Positions 1 through 6,112 of a stretch of DNA of 6,112 nt are shown in pieces. The position numbers and the translations under genes were made by a program. Position 1 is the stretch's first letter. Each line of letters opens with the position of its first letter. The notes under the pieces are model-generated. The model was not told the DNA's origin. It saw only the letters and a list, made by a program, of their open reading frames with translations, and made no database searches. Origin of the DNA: Burkholderiaceae bacterium (GTDB lineage: Bacteria; Pseudomonadota; Gammaproteobacteria; Burkholderiales; Burkholderiaceae_F); NCBI GenBank assembly GCA_013813185.1, contig JACCSD010000090.1, positions 1 through 6,112 of the forward strand, written 5' to 3'.

Positions 1-260
1 CACGAATCATTGGCCTCGTCCAGACGCCGCTTGCCTTTGCTGTCCGTCGCACCCAGCCACCGTTTGCCGATGATGACCAGCAATACACCACACGACGCGA
101 CGTGCTCGTCGATGATGCGTCGAAAATCCAGCCCCTTCTTGATGCCCGCCACATCCATGAAGACGGCGTCGCGGCCAAAGTGCCCGCTCAGGTCGTCAAA
201 CAGGCGTCCCGCGTGTCCTTCGGCATCGTCCCTGCGATAGCTGATGAAAATCCCGCGCAT
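1..260 (-). CDS. TIR-domain protein, N-terminal part only (runs off left edge)
   Basis: The minus strand, read from an ATG at 258-260, gives 86 uninterrupted codons to the window edge. The protein opens with FISYRRDD (residues 5-12), the box-1 strand of bacterial TIR domains. GRLFDDL (18-24), a VFMDV strand (33-37), a BB-loop-like segment around GIKKGLDF (39-46), the strand VLLVIIG (59-65) with KRWL after it, and RRLDEAND (78-85) follow in the order usual for this family (TIR_2 type). The start is supported by a GGGAG Shine-Dalgarno motif 7 bases upstream. TIR domains bind or hydrolyse NAD+ or act as signalling adaptors, and many bacterial ones serve in anti-phage defence. In NADase members the catalytic Glu lies in a helix just after the point where this fragment stops, so activity cannot be judged here. 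Bacterial TIR domains of this type are often fused to a C-terminal sensor or repeat domain, which would also be off the window. The family call is firm; the biological role is open. Confidence 0.85.
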   Translation of the reverse strand, partial: MRGIFISYRRDDAEGHAGRLFDDLSGHFGRDAVFMDVAGIKKGLDFRRIIDEHVASCGVLLVIIGKRWLGATDSKGKRRLDEANDS

Positions 261-267
261 GATGGCG

Positions 268-272
268 CTCCC
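268..272 (-). promoter_or_regulatory. Ribosome binding site of the TIR gene
   Basis: GGGAG on the minus strand sits 7 bases before the ATG at 260. It fixes the start of the TIR gene at the residue that gives the family's usual short lead-in (three residues before the first beta strand). Confidence 0.6.
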
Positions 273-699
273 AACTGAAGACTTGGGGTATCAGACGCTG
301 TCCGATGAGTTGCCGCAATGGGCAAATGATCCGAATTGCCTGTCGAATATTCGCGCGCCTGTCACTGGCTCCGCCGAAGGTCGACTTGCTTCAAACCGAA
401 GAGGCCGCTGGCGCGATAGATTGCACAAGACAGGAGCGGCGGAAAGCAGCGAAGAGTGAAAGGCGACGATTTACGGGCGCGTCACGTCTGCTAACGACCC
501 CCTTCTGTCCTTCAGCCCACGAGAGTGGACGGCAGCATTGCAGCGATTCCGGTCGGTCGCGGCCGACCTCTGAACTCACGGTCTCGTGCGCGTATCGGTC
601 ATCGGAGCGCAGGGATGTCGGCGAGATGAATGGCCGGTAAGCGATGAAGTGCTGACGTACGCCGACGATCCAGGCGCCATTCGGCGACGGCAGTCGAAC

Positions 700-777
700 G
701 AATGTCCGGTGCTCTGGCCAGCGAACTTACGCTCCCGACCCTTTGCGGAAACTACCGACGATCTGAAGCGGACATTC
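700..777. repeat. 78-base segment bounded by perfect 9-base inverted repeats
   Basis: GAATGTCCG (700-708) and its exact reverse complement CGGACATTC (769-777) bracket 60 bases of non-coding DNA. The match does not extend inward or outward. It could be the remnant of a small dispersed intergenic repeat or non-autonomous element, or a paired site. A 9-base match at this spacing can also arise by chance in a gap this size, so the symmetry is certain but its significance is not. Confidence 0.35.
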
Positions 778-795
778 CCAAGCAATCGGCTCCTG

Positions 796-801
796 AATAA
801 T
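796..801 (+). promoter_or_regulatory. Possible -10 hexamer for the ltaE transcription unit
   Basis: AATAAT matches the sigma-70 -10 consensus at five of six positions and lies about 105 bases before the ltaE start. No good -35 hexamer stands 16-18 bases upstream; the nearest candidate, TTCCCA at 775-780, has a 15-base spacer and four matches. It is one of the few AT-rich spots in the gap. This is a weak call. Confidence 0.18.
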
Positions 802-906
802 GTCATCGGTTCCGGCGGCCGGTATGCGGAAGGTCACCGGCGCTGCACACGCTGCAAGGAAAATCGTCATAAGGTTGGCTCCCCAATTACCGGATCACGA
901 CATTCA

Positions 907-1959
907 ATGAACGCGACGACGCCAATCGACCTGCGCTCGGATACGGTCACCCGTCCATCCCCGGCAATGCGATCGGCGATCGCTGCAGCCGCCGTAGGTG
1001 ATGACCAGTACGGCGATGACCCGACGGTAAACGCGTTGCAGGAGCGCGTCGCCGCGCTGCTGGGCAAAGAAGCAGCGCTCTGGTTGCCCAGCGGCACCAT
1101 GGCGAACCAGGTTGCGCTGCGCACGCTCACCCGCCCCGGAGACGATGTGATCGTCAGCCGCGAGGCGCACGCGGTCTGGCACGAAACCGGGGGATCGGCC
1201 GCCAACGCGGGCGTTCAGTTGACCGAGATCGGCGCGCGCGGTGTCTTCACAGCAGAGGAGTTCCTTGCGGCGATAAAGCCGCGCGACCACCCGATGTACC
1301 CTCCCACCACGCTCGTCGAAGTTGAGAACACGCACAATCGTGCTGGCGGCGTTGTCTTCCCGCAGGACGAGGCGGTGCGCATCTGCGCCGCTGCGCGCAA
1401 ATTAAGTATCGCCAGCTATCTCGATGGAGCGCGGCTCTGGAACGTCGCCGCAGCGACAGGTCGTTCATTGAGCGAACTGGCCGCGCCGTTTGACCTGGTT
1501 GGGGTTTCGCTTTCCAAGGGGCTGGGCGCACCCGGCGGTTCGCTGCTCGCCGGCTCACGCGACGTCGTGGCGCGTGCGCTCCGCCACCGCCGCATGATGG
1601 GCGGCGCGATGCGACAGGTTGGAATCTTTGCCGCAGCCGGTATCTTCGCGCTGGACAACAACATGACGCGCCTGGTGGAGGATCATGCGAACGCCCACCT
1701 GATCGCAGACCGTCTCGCAAAGTGCCGGCGTATTGCCATCGATCTTGCAACGGTGCAGACGAACATCCTCGTGGTCGGGCTCGCCCCGGACGCACCGGAT
1801 GCCATGGCGCTCGTCGCCACTGCTCGCGCGCGTGGCGTTCTGATCAATGCCTTTGGACCGCGCACGGTCCGCGCAGTCACTCACCTCGACGTATCGCGCG
1901 ACCAGTGTATGAAGGCTGCCGACGTTCTGGTAGAGATTGCCAGCGGCTCGACGACCTGA
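907..1959 (+). CDS. ltaE: Low-specificity L-threonine aldolase
   Basis: This 350-residue, fold-type-I, PLP-dependent enzyme cleaves L-threonine and L-allo-threonine to glycine and acetaldehyde in the cytoplasm. It opens with DLRSDTVTRP (residues 8-17), the hallmark of the family. PSGTMANQ (61-68) forms the phosphate-binding region; H88 and H92 lie in the AHAVWHETGG segment, where the family has a ring-stacking or catalytic His. ENTHN (140-144) and DGAR (173-176) follow, and SLSKGLGAPGGS contains K204, the expected PLP Schiff-base lysine. MMGGAMRQ (230-237) and RAVTHLDVSR (322-331), with R322 expected to bind the substrate carboxylate, complete the set. Length matches the family. I chose the ATG at 907 because homology begins within a few residues of it. 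The frame stays open back to a GTG at 586, but those 107 extra residues look like nothing in aldolases. No clear Shine-Dalgarno precedes 907. A DUF3500 gene follows after 27 bases, so the two are probably co-transcribed. Confidence 0.95.
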   Translation: MNATTPIDLRSDTVTRPSPAMRSAIAAAAVGDDQYGDDPTVNALQERVAALLGKEAALWLPSGTMANQVALRTLTRPGDDVIVSREAHAVWHETGGSAANAGVQLTEIGARGVFTAEEFLAAIKPRDHPMYPPTTLVEVENTHNRAGGVVFPQDEAVRICAAARKLSIASYLDGARLWNVAAATGRSLSELAAPFDLVGVSLSKGLGAPGGSLLAGSRDVVARALRHRRMMGGAMRQVGIFAAAGIFALDNNMTRLVEDHANAHLIADRLAKCRRIAIDLATVQTNILVVGLAPDAPDAMALVATARARGVLINAFGPRTVRAVTHLDVSRDQCMKAADVLVEIASGSTT

Positions 1960-1986
1960 GGTTCGCGTTAGAGTCAAGTAGGCCGC

Positions 1987-3036
1987 ATGAAGACCCGTCT
2001 TTCGCTGCTTGCATTGCCTGCCCTCGTCGCCGCATTTGTCGCCATGCCTGAGCTGCACGCACAGACGCCCACCGCCGCACGCGCGGCGCAGCAGCTGATC
2101 GAGGCCACCGCGCCGGCACAGCGCGGAAAGTTGTTGCTGCCGTTCACTGAAGCGGCTCGCAGCGACTGGAATTACACGCCGCGCCAGCGCGACGGCCTGG
2201 CGTGGAAGGCCATGTCGACTGCGCAACGAGAGGCGACCACGGCGTTGCTGCGCACCGCGCTGAATGAGCGCGGGCTGGATAAGGTGCGCGCCGTGATGGC
2301 GCTGGAGATCACGCTGCGCCAGCTGGAGGCCTTCGGCTTTTCGCGCGACCCCGAGAACTACGCGCTCGCGATTTATGGCGAGCCGGGCGTCGGCGGGTGG
2401 GGTTGGCGCATTGAGGGTCACCACCTCTCGCTGCACTTCAGCCTCGAGGGCGAACGCTACGTGTCAACGCTGCCTCAGTTTTTCGGCGCGAACCCAGCCG
2501 TGGTGCCGCGCGACGTGGGTGACGGCGCGCCGCGCGAGGGCTTTCGGCTGCTCGGCAGCGAGGAGGACCTGGCCCGTCAGTGGCTCGCAAGCCTCACTCC
2601 GCCGCAGCGGGCGCGCGCGATCTTCAACACGCGCCCCTTTGGTGACATCGTCAGCCGCAATGCAACCCGTGCACGGCCGCTGGATGCCGCGGGGCTGCCT
2701 TTCGCGGAGATGGACGCCACCCAACAAGCACACGTGCTGAAACTGATTGGCGCGTTTGCCGATCACCTGCAGCATGAGCTCACCGAGGCGCGCCTCGCGC
2801 GTGTGCGCGCAGCTTCACTCGATGCGATCCGAGTCGGCTGGGCTGGATCGGATCAGCCGCGTCAGCCGCACTACTTTCGCATCCAGGGTGCGAACTTTCT
2901 CATCGAGTTCGACAACTCAGGCGGCAACCACATCCACTCGGTGTGGCGCGACTTCGAAGGTGATTTCGGCCGTGATGTGTTGCGTGAGCACTACCGCGGC
3001 GCGGAGGGCACTATGCATCGGCATGGCAAGCGCTGA
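1987..3036 (+). CDS. Secreted DUF3500-family protein
   Basis: This 349-residue protein has a classic Sec signal peptide: MKTR, a hydrophobic stretch (residues 5-20), then ELHA with likely cleavage after A25, so export to the periplasm or beyond is expected. The mature part has the layout of DUF3500 proteins. WNYTPRQRDGL (61-71) is followed by a helical stretch with TALLRTAL, then SRDPENYALAIYGEP (119-133) and GWGWRIEGHHLSLHF (137-151). The C-terminus carries HYFRIQGANFLIEFDN (295-310), GGNHIHSVWRDF (312-323), DFG (326-328) and REHY (333-336). The biochemical function of the family is not known to me. The conserved GHH, NHIH and HY clusters suggest a metal site, which is inference. The start is the only ATG giving a complete signal peptide; it has only a weak AGTAGG-like element 4 bases upstream, and 27 bases separate it from the ltaE stop. 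The gene converges on the TonB-like gene across 54 bases with no visible hairpin plus T-run. Confidence 0.88.
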   Translation: MKTRLSLLALPALVAAFVAMPELHAQTPTAARAAQQLIEATAPAQRGKLLLPFTEAARSDWNYTPRQRDGLAWKAMSTAQREATTALLRTALNERGLDKVRAVMALEITLRQLEAFGFSRDPENYALAIYGEPGVGGWGWRIEGHHLSLHFSLEGERYVSTLPQFFGANPAVVPRDVGDGAPREGFRLLGSEEDLARQWLASLTPPQRARAIFNTRPFGDIVSRNATRARPLDAAGLPFAEMDATQQAHVLKLIGAFADHLQHELTEARLARVRAASLDAIRVGWAGSDQPRQPHYFRIQGANFLIEFDNSGGNHIHSVWRDFEGDFGRDVLREHYRGAEGTMHRHGKR

Positions 3037-3090
3037 GCGGATGCAGCGCAACGTGTTGGGACGGTGAGGCCGCGCGAGGGGAGGCACTCG

Positions 3091-5031
3091 TCACTGCAAC
3101 CGGACGGCGTCGTCGAAGTGCCAGGTCCGGCGGATTTCTATCACGTCGTACTCGCGGGCCAGTGCGGGCGGGAACGCTGTGTAGTGCTCGTGGCTCTTCA
3201 CGATGCGCCGTATCGCGTCATCAACTTGCGCCACCCCACTGGAGATCAGGAAGGTCATCGATTCCACGGATCCGTCGCTTCGAATGGCTACCGTCACCGT
3301 CGGATGCCTATGAGGCTGCTTTGCTATTTCGCGCACCGTTGCGACGGGTGTGTTCAATTGGATCTTCAGAGCCAATCTCTCCGCGTACTGGACAAGTTCG
3401 ACATTCGGGTCGGCGCGTCCCAATAGCCTGGCGCGACGTGCGGTGCTCAATGAGAGGGGTAGTTGGCGGGCGGCATTCGAGGCTGCTTCTCGCTGGGCTG
3501 CTTCCTCATCGAGCTGACGCCCGATGGCTCGGCGCCGCGCTTCCCGTTTTTCCTCCTCCTCTTTTTCTGCCTCGCCGCGCGCGACCTCTTGCGGTGCCGC
3601 GGCCTGTCGTGCCGGTTCTTGGCGTTCGGCCTCCGGTCTTGCAGCCTCGGGGCGAGCTTTTTCCTGAGGAGCCGACTCTTGCCGCTGCGCCTCCGGTTGT
3701 GCTGGCGGCGCCGCCGCAACAGGAGCGGCTTCCGGACGAACCGCCGGGCGACGCTCAGCCTCCAACTGTGCCGCAGCCCGTCGCGTGGCTTCGATGCGCG
3801 CCGCTTCCTCCTGGCGAGCGACGTCCTGCCGCTTCGCCTCCAGTTGCGCTGCTCGTGCCGCCTCGACACGCGCCGCTTCTTGGCGAGTTGCCAGCAGACG
3901 CTCCGCCTCCAACTGTGCCGCAGCCCGTCGGGCGCCATCGATACGCGCCTCTGCTTCCTGGCGAGCTGCCTCCTGCCGCTCCGCCTCCAGTCGTGCTGCC
4001 AGTTGCGCGGCCTCCTCGCGTTTAGCCTCGACGCGCGCAGCCTCGACGCGTGCTGCCTCTTCCCGAAGCTCGGCCTCCCGTTTCGCGGCCTCAACCCGAG
4101 CCGCCTCCATCTGATCCGCCTTTTTGGCCAATGCAGCGGCTTGCTCTCGAACGTCTTGGCCGATTCGCTCCTGTGCTAGATCGCCGGTATCTCGATGCGC
4201 CGGCATCACGGTCTCCGGGCTCGAAGCGCTCGGTGCCGCCGTGATCACATCTGGCCCCGTCGGAACGGGCGGCACGACCCGCCTGGGCGTGCCGGACGGA
4301 CGCACGTCGATCGCGGCCGTCTTAGGGATTTTTGCGGGCACTGCGTGACGGGACTCATCAGGTGTAGACGCTTTCGCAGGGACGGCAGGGGCCACGGCGT
4401 TTCGCTCTGGCTTGGCCGCGGGGACGACCGCCAAGGCACGGCCCCGGAGAGGTGCGGGGGATGCCGGCGGAGTCGGGGTACGCCCACCTGCAACAGGCGG
4501 TTCAATCGATGCCAGCTGCGTTGACCCAGCGACCGGGTTGACGGCGGCCACCGCTGGTGTGGCGCGTGCCGGAACGAGCACCAGGCGCAACTCGGGCACC
4601 TCAACGCGTCGTTCTTGCCAGGGGAAGCCCAAGCCCGGAAGCCCAAGTCCCTGGCCACCGAAGGTCAGGCTCAGCAGCAATCCGTGAATCAGCAGCGAGA
4701 GCAGCAGCGAAGAAGACATTCGCCATCGCTCAGAGCTCATGCACTGGATCTGCGGCTGTGTGCGCGCGGCGGCGTGAGGAGATTGCTTGGCCGGCGGACT
4801 GGATGGCGGTGTCAGCGCGGCGTAGGAACGTTGGCTCGGAGCGGGACGCTCCCCAGCCGATTGCGCCCGCAAGCCCGACAAGCCCTCGAGTCCCGGCGCT
4901 GCCACTTCATGCTTACCAGTGCGAACTTCAAGCAGCGGGGCGGCAGGCCCGCCTGCCGGCTCCAACCGAGTGTCGACGCCTGAACTCTGCAGTTGCTCTA
5001 TACGGCGAGCGGCTTCTTCGATCGTGTTCAA
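3091..5031 (-). CDS. TonB/TolA-like energy-transducer protein with N-terminal extension
   Basis: Read from TTG (5029-5031), the product has 646 residues. Residues 1-97 are a hydrophilic, probably cytoplasmic extension starting NTIEEAARRIEQLQSSGVD. Residues about 106-125 form one membrane helix containing LSLLIHG, which matches the SxxxH pattern that in TonB couples to ExbB/ExbD and the proton-motive force. Residues about 155-280 are a Pro/Ala/Val-rich periplasmic linker. From about 290 to 430 runs an Ala/Glu/Arg helix built of EAAR/VEAAR/QLEAER units, like TolA domain II. From 430 to 485 the pattern continues but is broken by prolines, and 486-525 is highly charged. From about 536 the C-terminal domain shows VTVAIRSDGSVESMTFL, SSGVAQVDDAIRRIV and AFPP, typical of TonB C-terminal domains that contact outer-membrane partners. 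Internal ATGs at residues 98 and 105 would give a standard-looking TonB-family protein, but only the TTG has a plausible ribosome binding site. No exbB, exbD or receptor gene is present, so the partner is unknown. It is the second minus-strand gene after the serine hydrolase, 134 bases downstream. Confidence 0.88.
   Translation of the reverse strand: MNTIEEAARRIEQLQSSGVDTRLEPAGGPAAPLLEVRTGKHEVAAPGLEGLSGLRAQSAGERPAPSQRSYAALTPPSSPPAKQSPHAAARTQPQIQCMSSERWRMSSSLLLSLLIHGLLLSLTFGGQGLGLPGLGFPWQERRVEVPELRLVLVPARATPAVAAVNPVAGSTQLASIEPPVAGGRTPTPPASPAPLRGRALAVVPAAKPERNAVAPAVPAKASTPDESRHAVPAKIPKTAAIDVRPSGTPRRVVPPVPTGPDVITAAPSASSPETVMPAHRDTGDLAQERIGQDVREQAAALAKKADQMEAARVEAAKREAELREEAARVEAARVEAKREEAAQLAARLEAERQEAARQEAEARIDGARRAAAQLEAERLLATRQEAARVEAARAAQLEAKRQDVARQEEAARIEATRRAAAQLEAERRPAVRPEAAPVAAAPPAQPEAQRQESAPQEKARPEAARPEAERQEPARQAAAPQEVARGEAEKEEEEKREARRRAIGRQLDEEAAQREAASNAARQLPLSLSTARRARLLGRADPNVELVQYAERLALKIQLNTPVATVREIAKQPHRHPTVTVAIRSDGSVESMTFLISSGVAQVDDAIRRIVKSHEHYTAFPPALAREYDVIEIRRTWHFDDAVRLQ
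3751..3930 (-). repeat. In-frame 33-base direct repeat within the TonB-like helical region
   Basis: Positions 3751-3783 and 3898-3930 are the same 33 bases with one mismatch, 147 bases (49 codons) apart, so the copies stay in frame. Each encodes RRAAAQLEAER. Shorter near-copies (VEAAR, QLEA, EAARIEA) lie between and around them. The arrangement points to growth of the helical spacer by duplication of roughly 49-codon blocks, and to possible length variation between strains. Confidence 0.7.
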
Positions 5032-5037
5032 CGCAGA

Positions 5038-5043
5038 TTCCCC
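5038..5043 (-). promoter_or_regulatory. Putative ribosome binding site for the TTG start
   Basis: GGGGAA on the minus strand lies 6 bases before the TTG at 5031. An in-frame TGA stands eight codons further upstream, so the reading frame cannot begin much earlier. The internal ATG at 4738-4740 has no comparable motif in front of it. This favours the long form of the TonB-like protein, though TTG is a rare start codon. Confidence 0.4.
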
Positions 5044-5165
5044 AGACTCAGGCGCTCATTGATACCCACGCCGCCCACGCACCATAGGTGATCAACGCGT
5101 CAGCGGGAGCAAAGCGAGTACCACTTGCATTTCGCTCAAAGCGGACATGACCGAGCGATCGTCGA

Positions 5166-6112
5166 CTAGCTGCTGAGCGCGTCGGCTACGCGGCGCACGA
5201 AACCCGCCGAATGCGCCCCGTCGAGCCAGCGTGCAACGACCACCGCTTCGTTGTCCGGATCGATCCACGCCATGTGGCCGCCCGCACCGAACATGAACCA
5301 ACTCGAGCGCGAGGCATCGGCGAACAAGCGGCCGTCGCGATTGAGCCATGTAAGCCAGCCGTAGAACGGTGCCGCCGAGCAGGGTTCGTGCATGCGCTGC
5401 ACCCACCGGCGCGGAATGATCTGCCGGCTTTGGTGCACGCCGCCGTCCAACAGCAGTTGCCCGATGCGCGCTTGGTCGCGCGCGCTGATCCTCACGCCGC
5501 CGCCCCAATGCGTGCCACCGGGAACCGACTGCATGCGCTGGCCGTCTATCTCGACCCACGCATCGTCGTAGCCCTCCCAGCGGAAATCGCGGCCGCCGCC
5601 AATCGGCCGCAACACACGTTCGAGGAACACCTCGGGCAGCGGCCTCTTGAAGAGATGAAGCAGCGCCAACGAGAACTGGTTGATGCGCACGTCGTTGTAT
5701 TCCCAGTAGCTGCCCGGCTCGCGCAGCGGACGGAGCTCTCCTTTCTTGCCCGCAGGTGGCTTGGGGTCGTGAGACACGTGCCGGTAGTGCTCCACCTGGT
5801 CGGGCATGCCGAAACATTCGCCCTGCCATTCGCTGGTCTGGGTGAGGAGGTGCTCCCATGTGATCACGCGGTTGTGCGCAGATTCGAAGCCGATGCCCGG
5901 CAGCCGCTCGCTCACGCGCTCGCCCGGTTCGAGCAGCCCGCGCGCATGCGCGATGCCCGCGAGCAGGGCGAGGTAAGTCTTCGCAACGCTGAAAGTCTGG
6001 TCCGCGCGATCGGGTTCGCCCCAGGCGGCGACTTCCTCACCGTGCACACGGATAACGCCGGAGACGCCGCCGCGCGGATGCACCGGCCCGCGCAGGCGGT
6101 TGAACGGCGGCG
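5166..6112 (-). CDS. Serine hydrolase, class C beta-lactamase fold (N-terminus off right edge)
   Basis: The frame is open from the right edge to a TAG at 5166-5168, giving 314 visible residues. A GTG at 6081-6083 could start it, but the nine codons before it (PPFNRLRGP) continue family-like sequence into the GGV segment. I therefore read it as truncated by the window, with perhaps 60 or so residues missing, including any signal peptide. Counting from that GTG codon, TFSVAKTY carries the nucleophile motif S32-x-x-K35. ITWEHLLTQTSEWQGE (74-89) and PGSYWEYNDVRIN (123-135) follow, the latter with Tyr129 of the YxN-type motif, here YND. GGTHWGGGVRISARDQARIGQLLLDGG (189-215) is the usual fold signature, and GAGGHMAWIDPD (267-278) is the third-motif strand region. 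Members are esterases, peptidases or related hydrolases more often than true beta-lactamases, and the substrate cannot be told from sequence. It lies upstream of, and on the same strand as, the TonB-like gene, but the 134-base gap makes a tight operon uncertain. Confidence 0.88.
   Translation of the reverse strand, partial: PPFNRLRGPVHPRGGVSGVIRVHGEEVAAWGEPDRADQTFSVAKTYLALLAGIAHARGLLEPGERVSERLPGIGFESAHNRVITWEHLLTQTSEWQGECFGMPDQVEHYRHVSHDPKPPAGKKGELRPLREPGSYWEYNDVRINQFSLALLHLFKRPLPEVFLERVLRPIGGGRDFRWEGYDDAWVEIDGQRMQSVPGGTHWGGGVRISARDQARIGQLLLDGGVHQSRQIIPRRWVQRMHEPCSAAPFYGWLTWLNRDGRLFADASRSSWFMFGAGGHMAWIDPDNEAVVVARWLDGAHSAGFVRRVADALSS

Larger units (their letters stand above)
261..906. other. 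Long divergent intergenic region without a supported gene
   Basis: This stretch of about 650 bases lies between the divergent TIR and ltaE genes. Short open frames exist on both strands, but their translations are low-complexity, Arg/Ser-rich and resemble no family I know. They overlap one another and lack ribosome binding sites, so I treat them as chance. Recognisable elements are a perfect 10-base palindrome CGAATATTCG (344-353), about 85 bases upstream of the TIR start; a short GC-rich hairpin (551-568, 6-base stem) with no T-run; a 78-base segment bounded by inverted repeats (700-777); and a weak -10-like hexamer (796-801). The region presumably holds both divergent promoters, and its length leaves room for a decayed repeat or a small RNA, neither of which I can demonstrate. 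Confidence 0.6.

Noticed and set aside
551..568. GC-rich hairpin as a transcription terminator
   Set aside because: The stem is only 6 bases and no T-run follows on either strand. No gene ends nearby.
586..906. In-frame 107-codon extension of ltaE from a GTG at 586
   Set aside because: The translated extension is Arg-rich and unlike any aldolase N-terminus. Family similarity starts within a few residues of the ATG at 907, which gives the normal length of 350 residues.
1555..2436. 293-codon open frame on the minus strand opposite ltaE and the DUF3500 gene
   Set aside because: It is antisense to two well-supported genes, spans their junction, and its translation is Arg/Gln-rich with no recognisable domain. 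It is a shadow frame of GC-rich codons.
3037..3090. Bidirectional terminator between the convergent DUF3500 and TonB-like genes
   Set aside because: I looked for a hairpin with a T-run on either strand and found none.
3162..4025. 287-codon open frame on the plus strand opposite the TonB-like gene
   Set aside because: Its Pro/Arg/Leu-rich translation is the mirror of the Ala/Glu/Arg repeat on the other strand. The minus-strand frame carries TonB-family motifs over the same bases.
5694..5720. YND in place of YxN in the serine hydrolase as a broken catalytic motif
   Set aside because: As I recall, close relatives with the same WEYNDVR context also carry YND, so it seems characteristic of this subfamily rather than a lesion.
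5092..5859. 255-codon minus-strand frame overlapping the serine hydrolase, and its 18-codon tail starting at ATG 5148
   Set aside because: It is out of frame with the SxxK, YND and GGG signatures of the hydrolase, and its translation has no family features. The short tail has no ribosome binding site or hydrophobic pattern beyond chance.

Overview
This is a GC-rich window that reads like an ordinary chromosomal stretch of a Gram-negative proteobacterium. A betaproteobacterial (Burkholderiales-like) host is my best guess. That guess rests on the style of the TonB-family protein, the LtaE-type threonine aldolase and the secreted DUF3500 protein; no rRNA or marker gene is present to confirm it. 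I see no tRNA, rRNA, CRISPR array, transposase or phage gene.

Layout, left to right. Positions 1-260 (minus strand) hold the first 86 codons of a TIR-domain protein whose remainder lies off the left edge. Positions 261-906 are a roughly 650-base divergent gap with no convincing gene. It contains a 78-base segment bounded by perfect 9-base inverted repeats, a 10-base palindrome and a weak promoter-like hexamer. Positions 907-1959 (plus) encode a low-specificity L-threonine aldolase (ltaE). A secreted DUF3500 protein follows after 27 bases at 1987-3036 (plus); the two are probably co-transcribed. A 54-base gap without an obvious terminator separates this pair from two minus-strand genes. The first of these in map order, at 3091-5031, encodes a large TonB/TolA-like energy-transducer protein. 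It has an SxxxH membrane anchor, a Pro/Ala linker, a long Ala/Glu/Arg helical repeat and a TonB-type C-terminal domain, preceded by an unusual cytoplasmic N-terminal extension with a TTG start. Upstream of it, 5166-6112 is the C-terminal part of a class-C-beta-lactamase-fold serine hydrolase whose N-terminus lies off the right edge.

There is little sign that these genes form one system. The aldolase and DUF3500 protein form a short transcription unit. The serine hydrolase and the TonB-like gene share a strand but are 134 bases apart. The TIR gene points away from everything else and is the only part of the window with a possible defence or signalling role; its partner domains and neighbours are outside the window. 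The most unusual items are the truncated TIR gene, the N-terminal extension and internal repeats of the TonB-like protein, and the inverted-repeat segment in the large gap.
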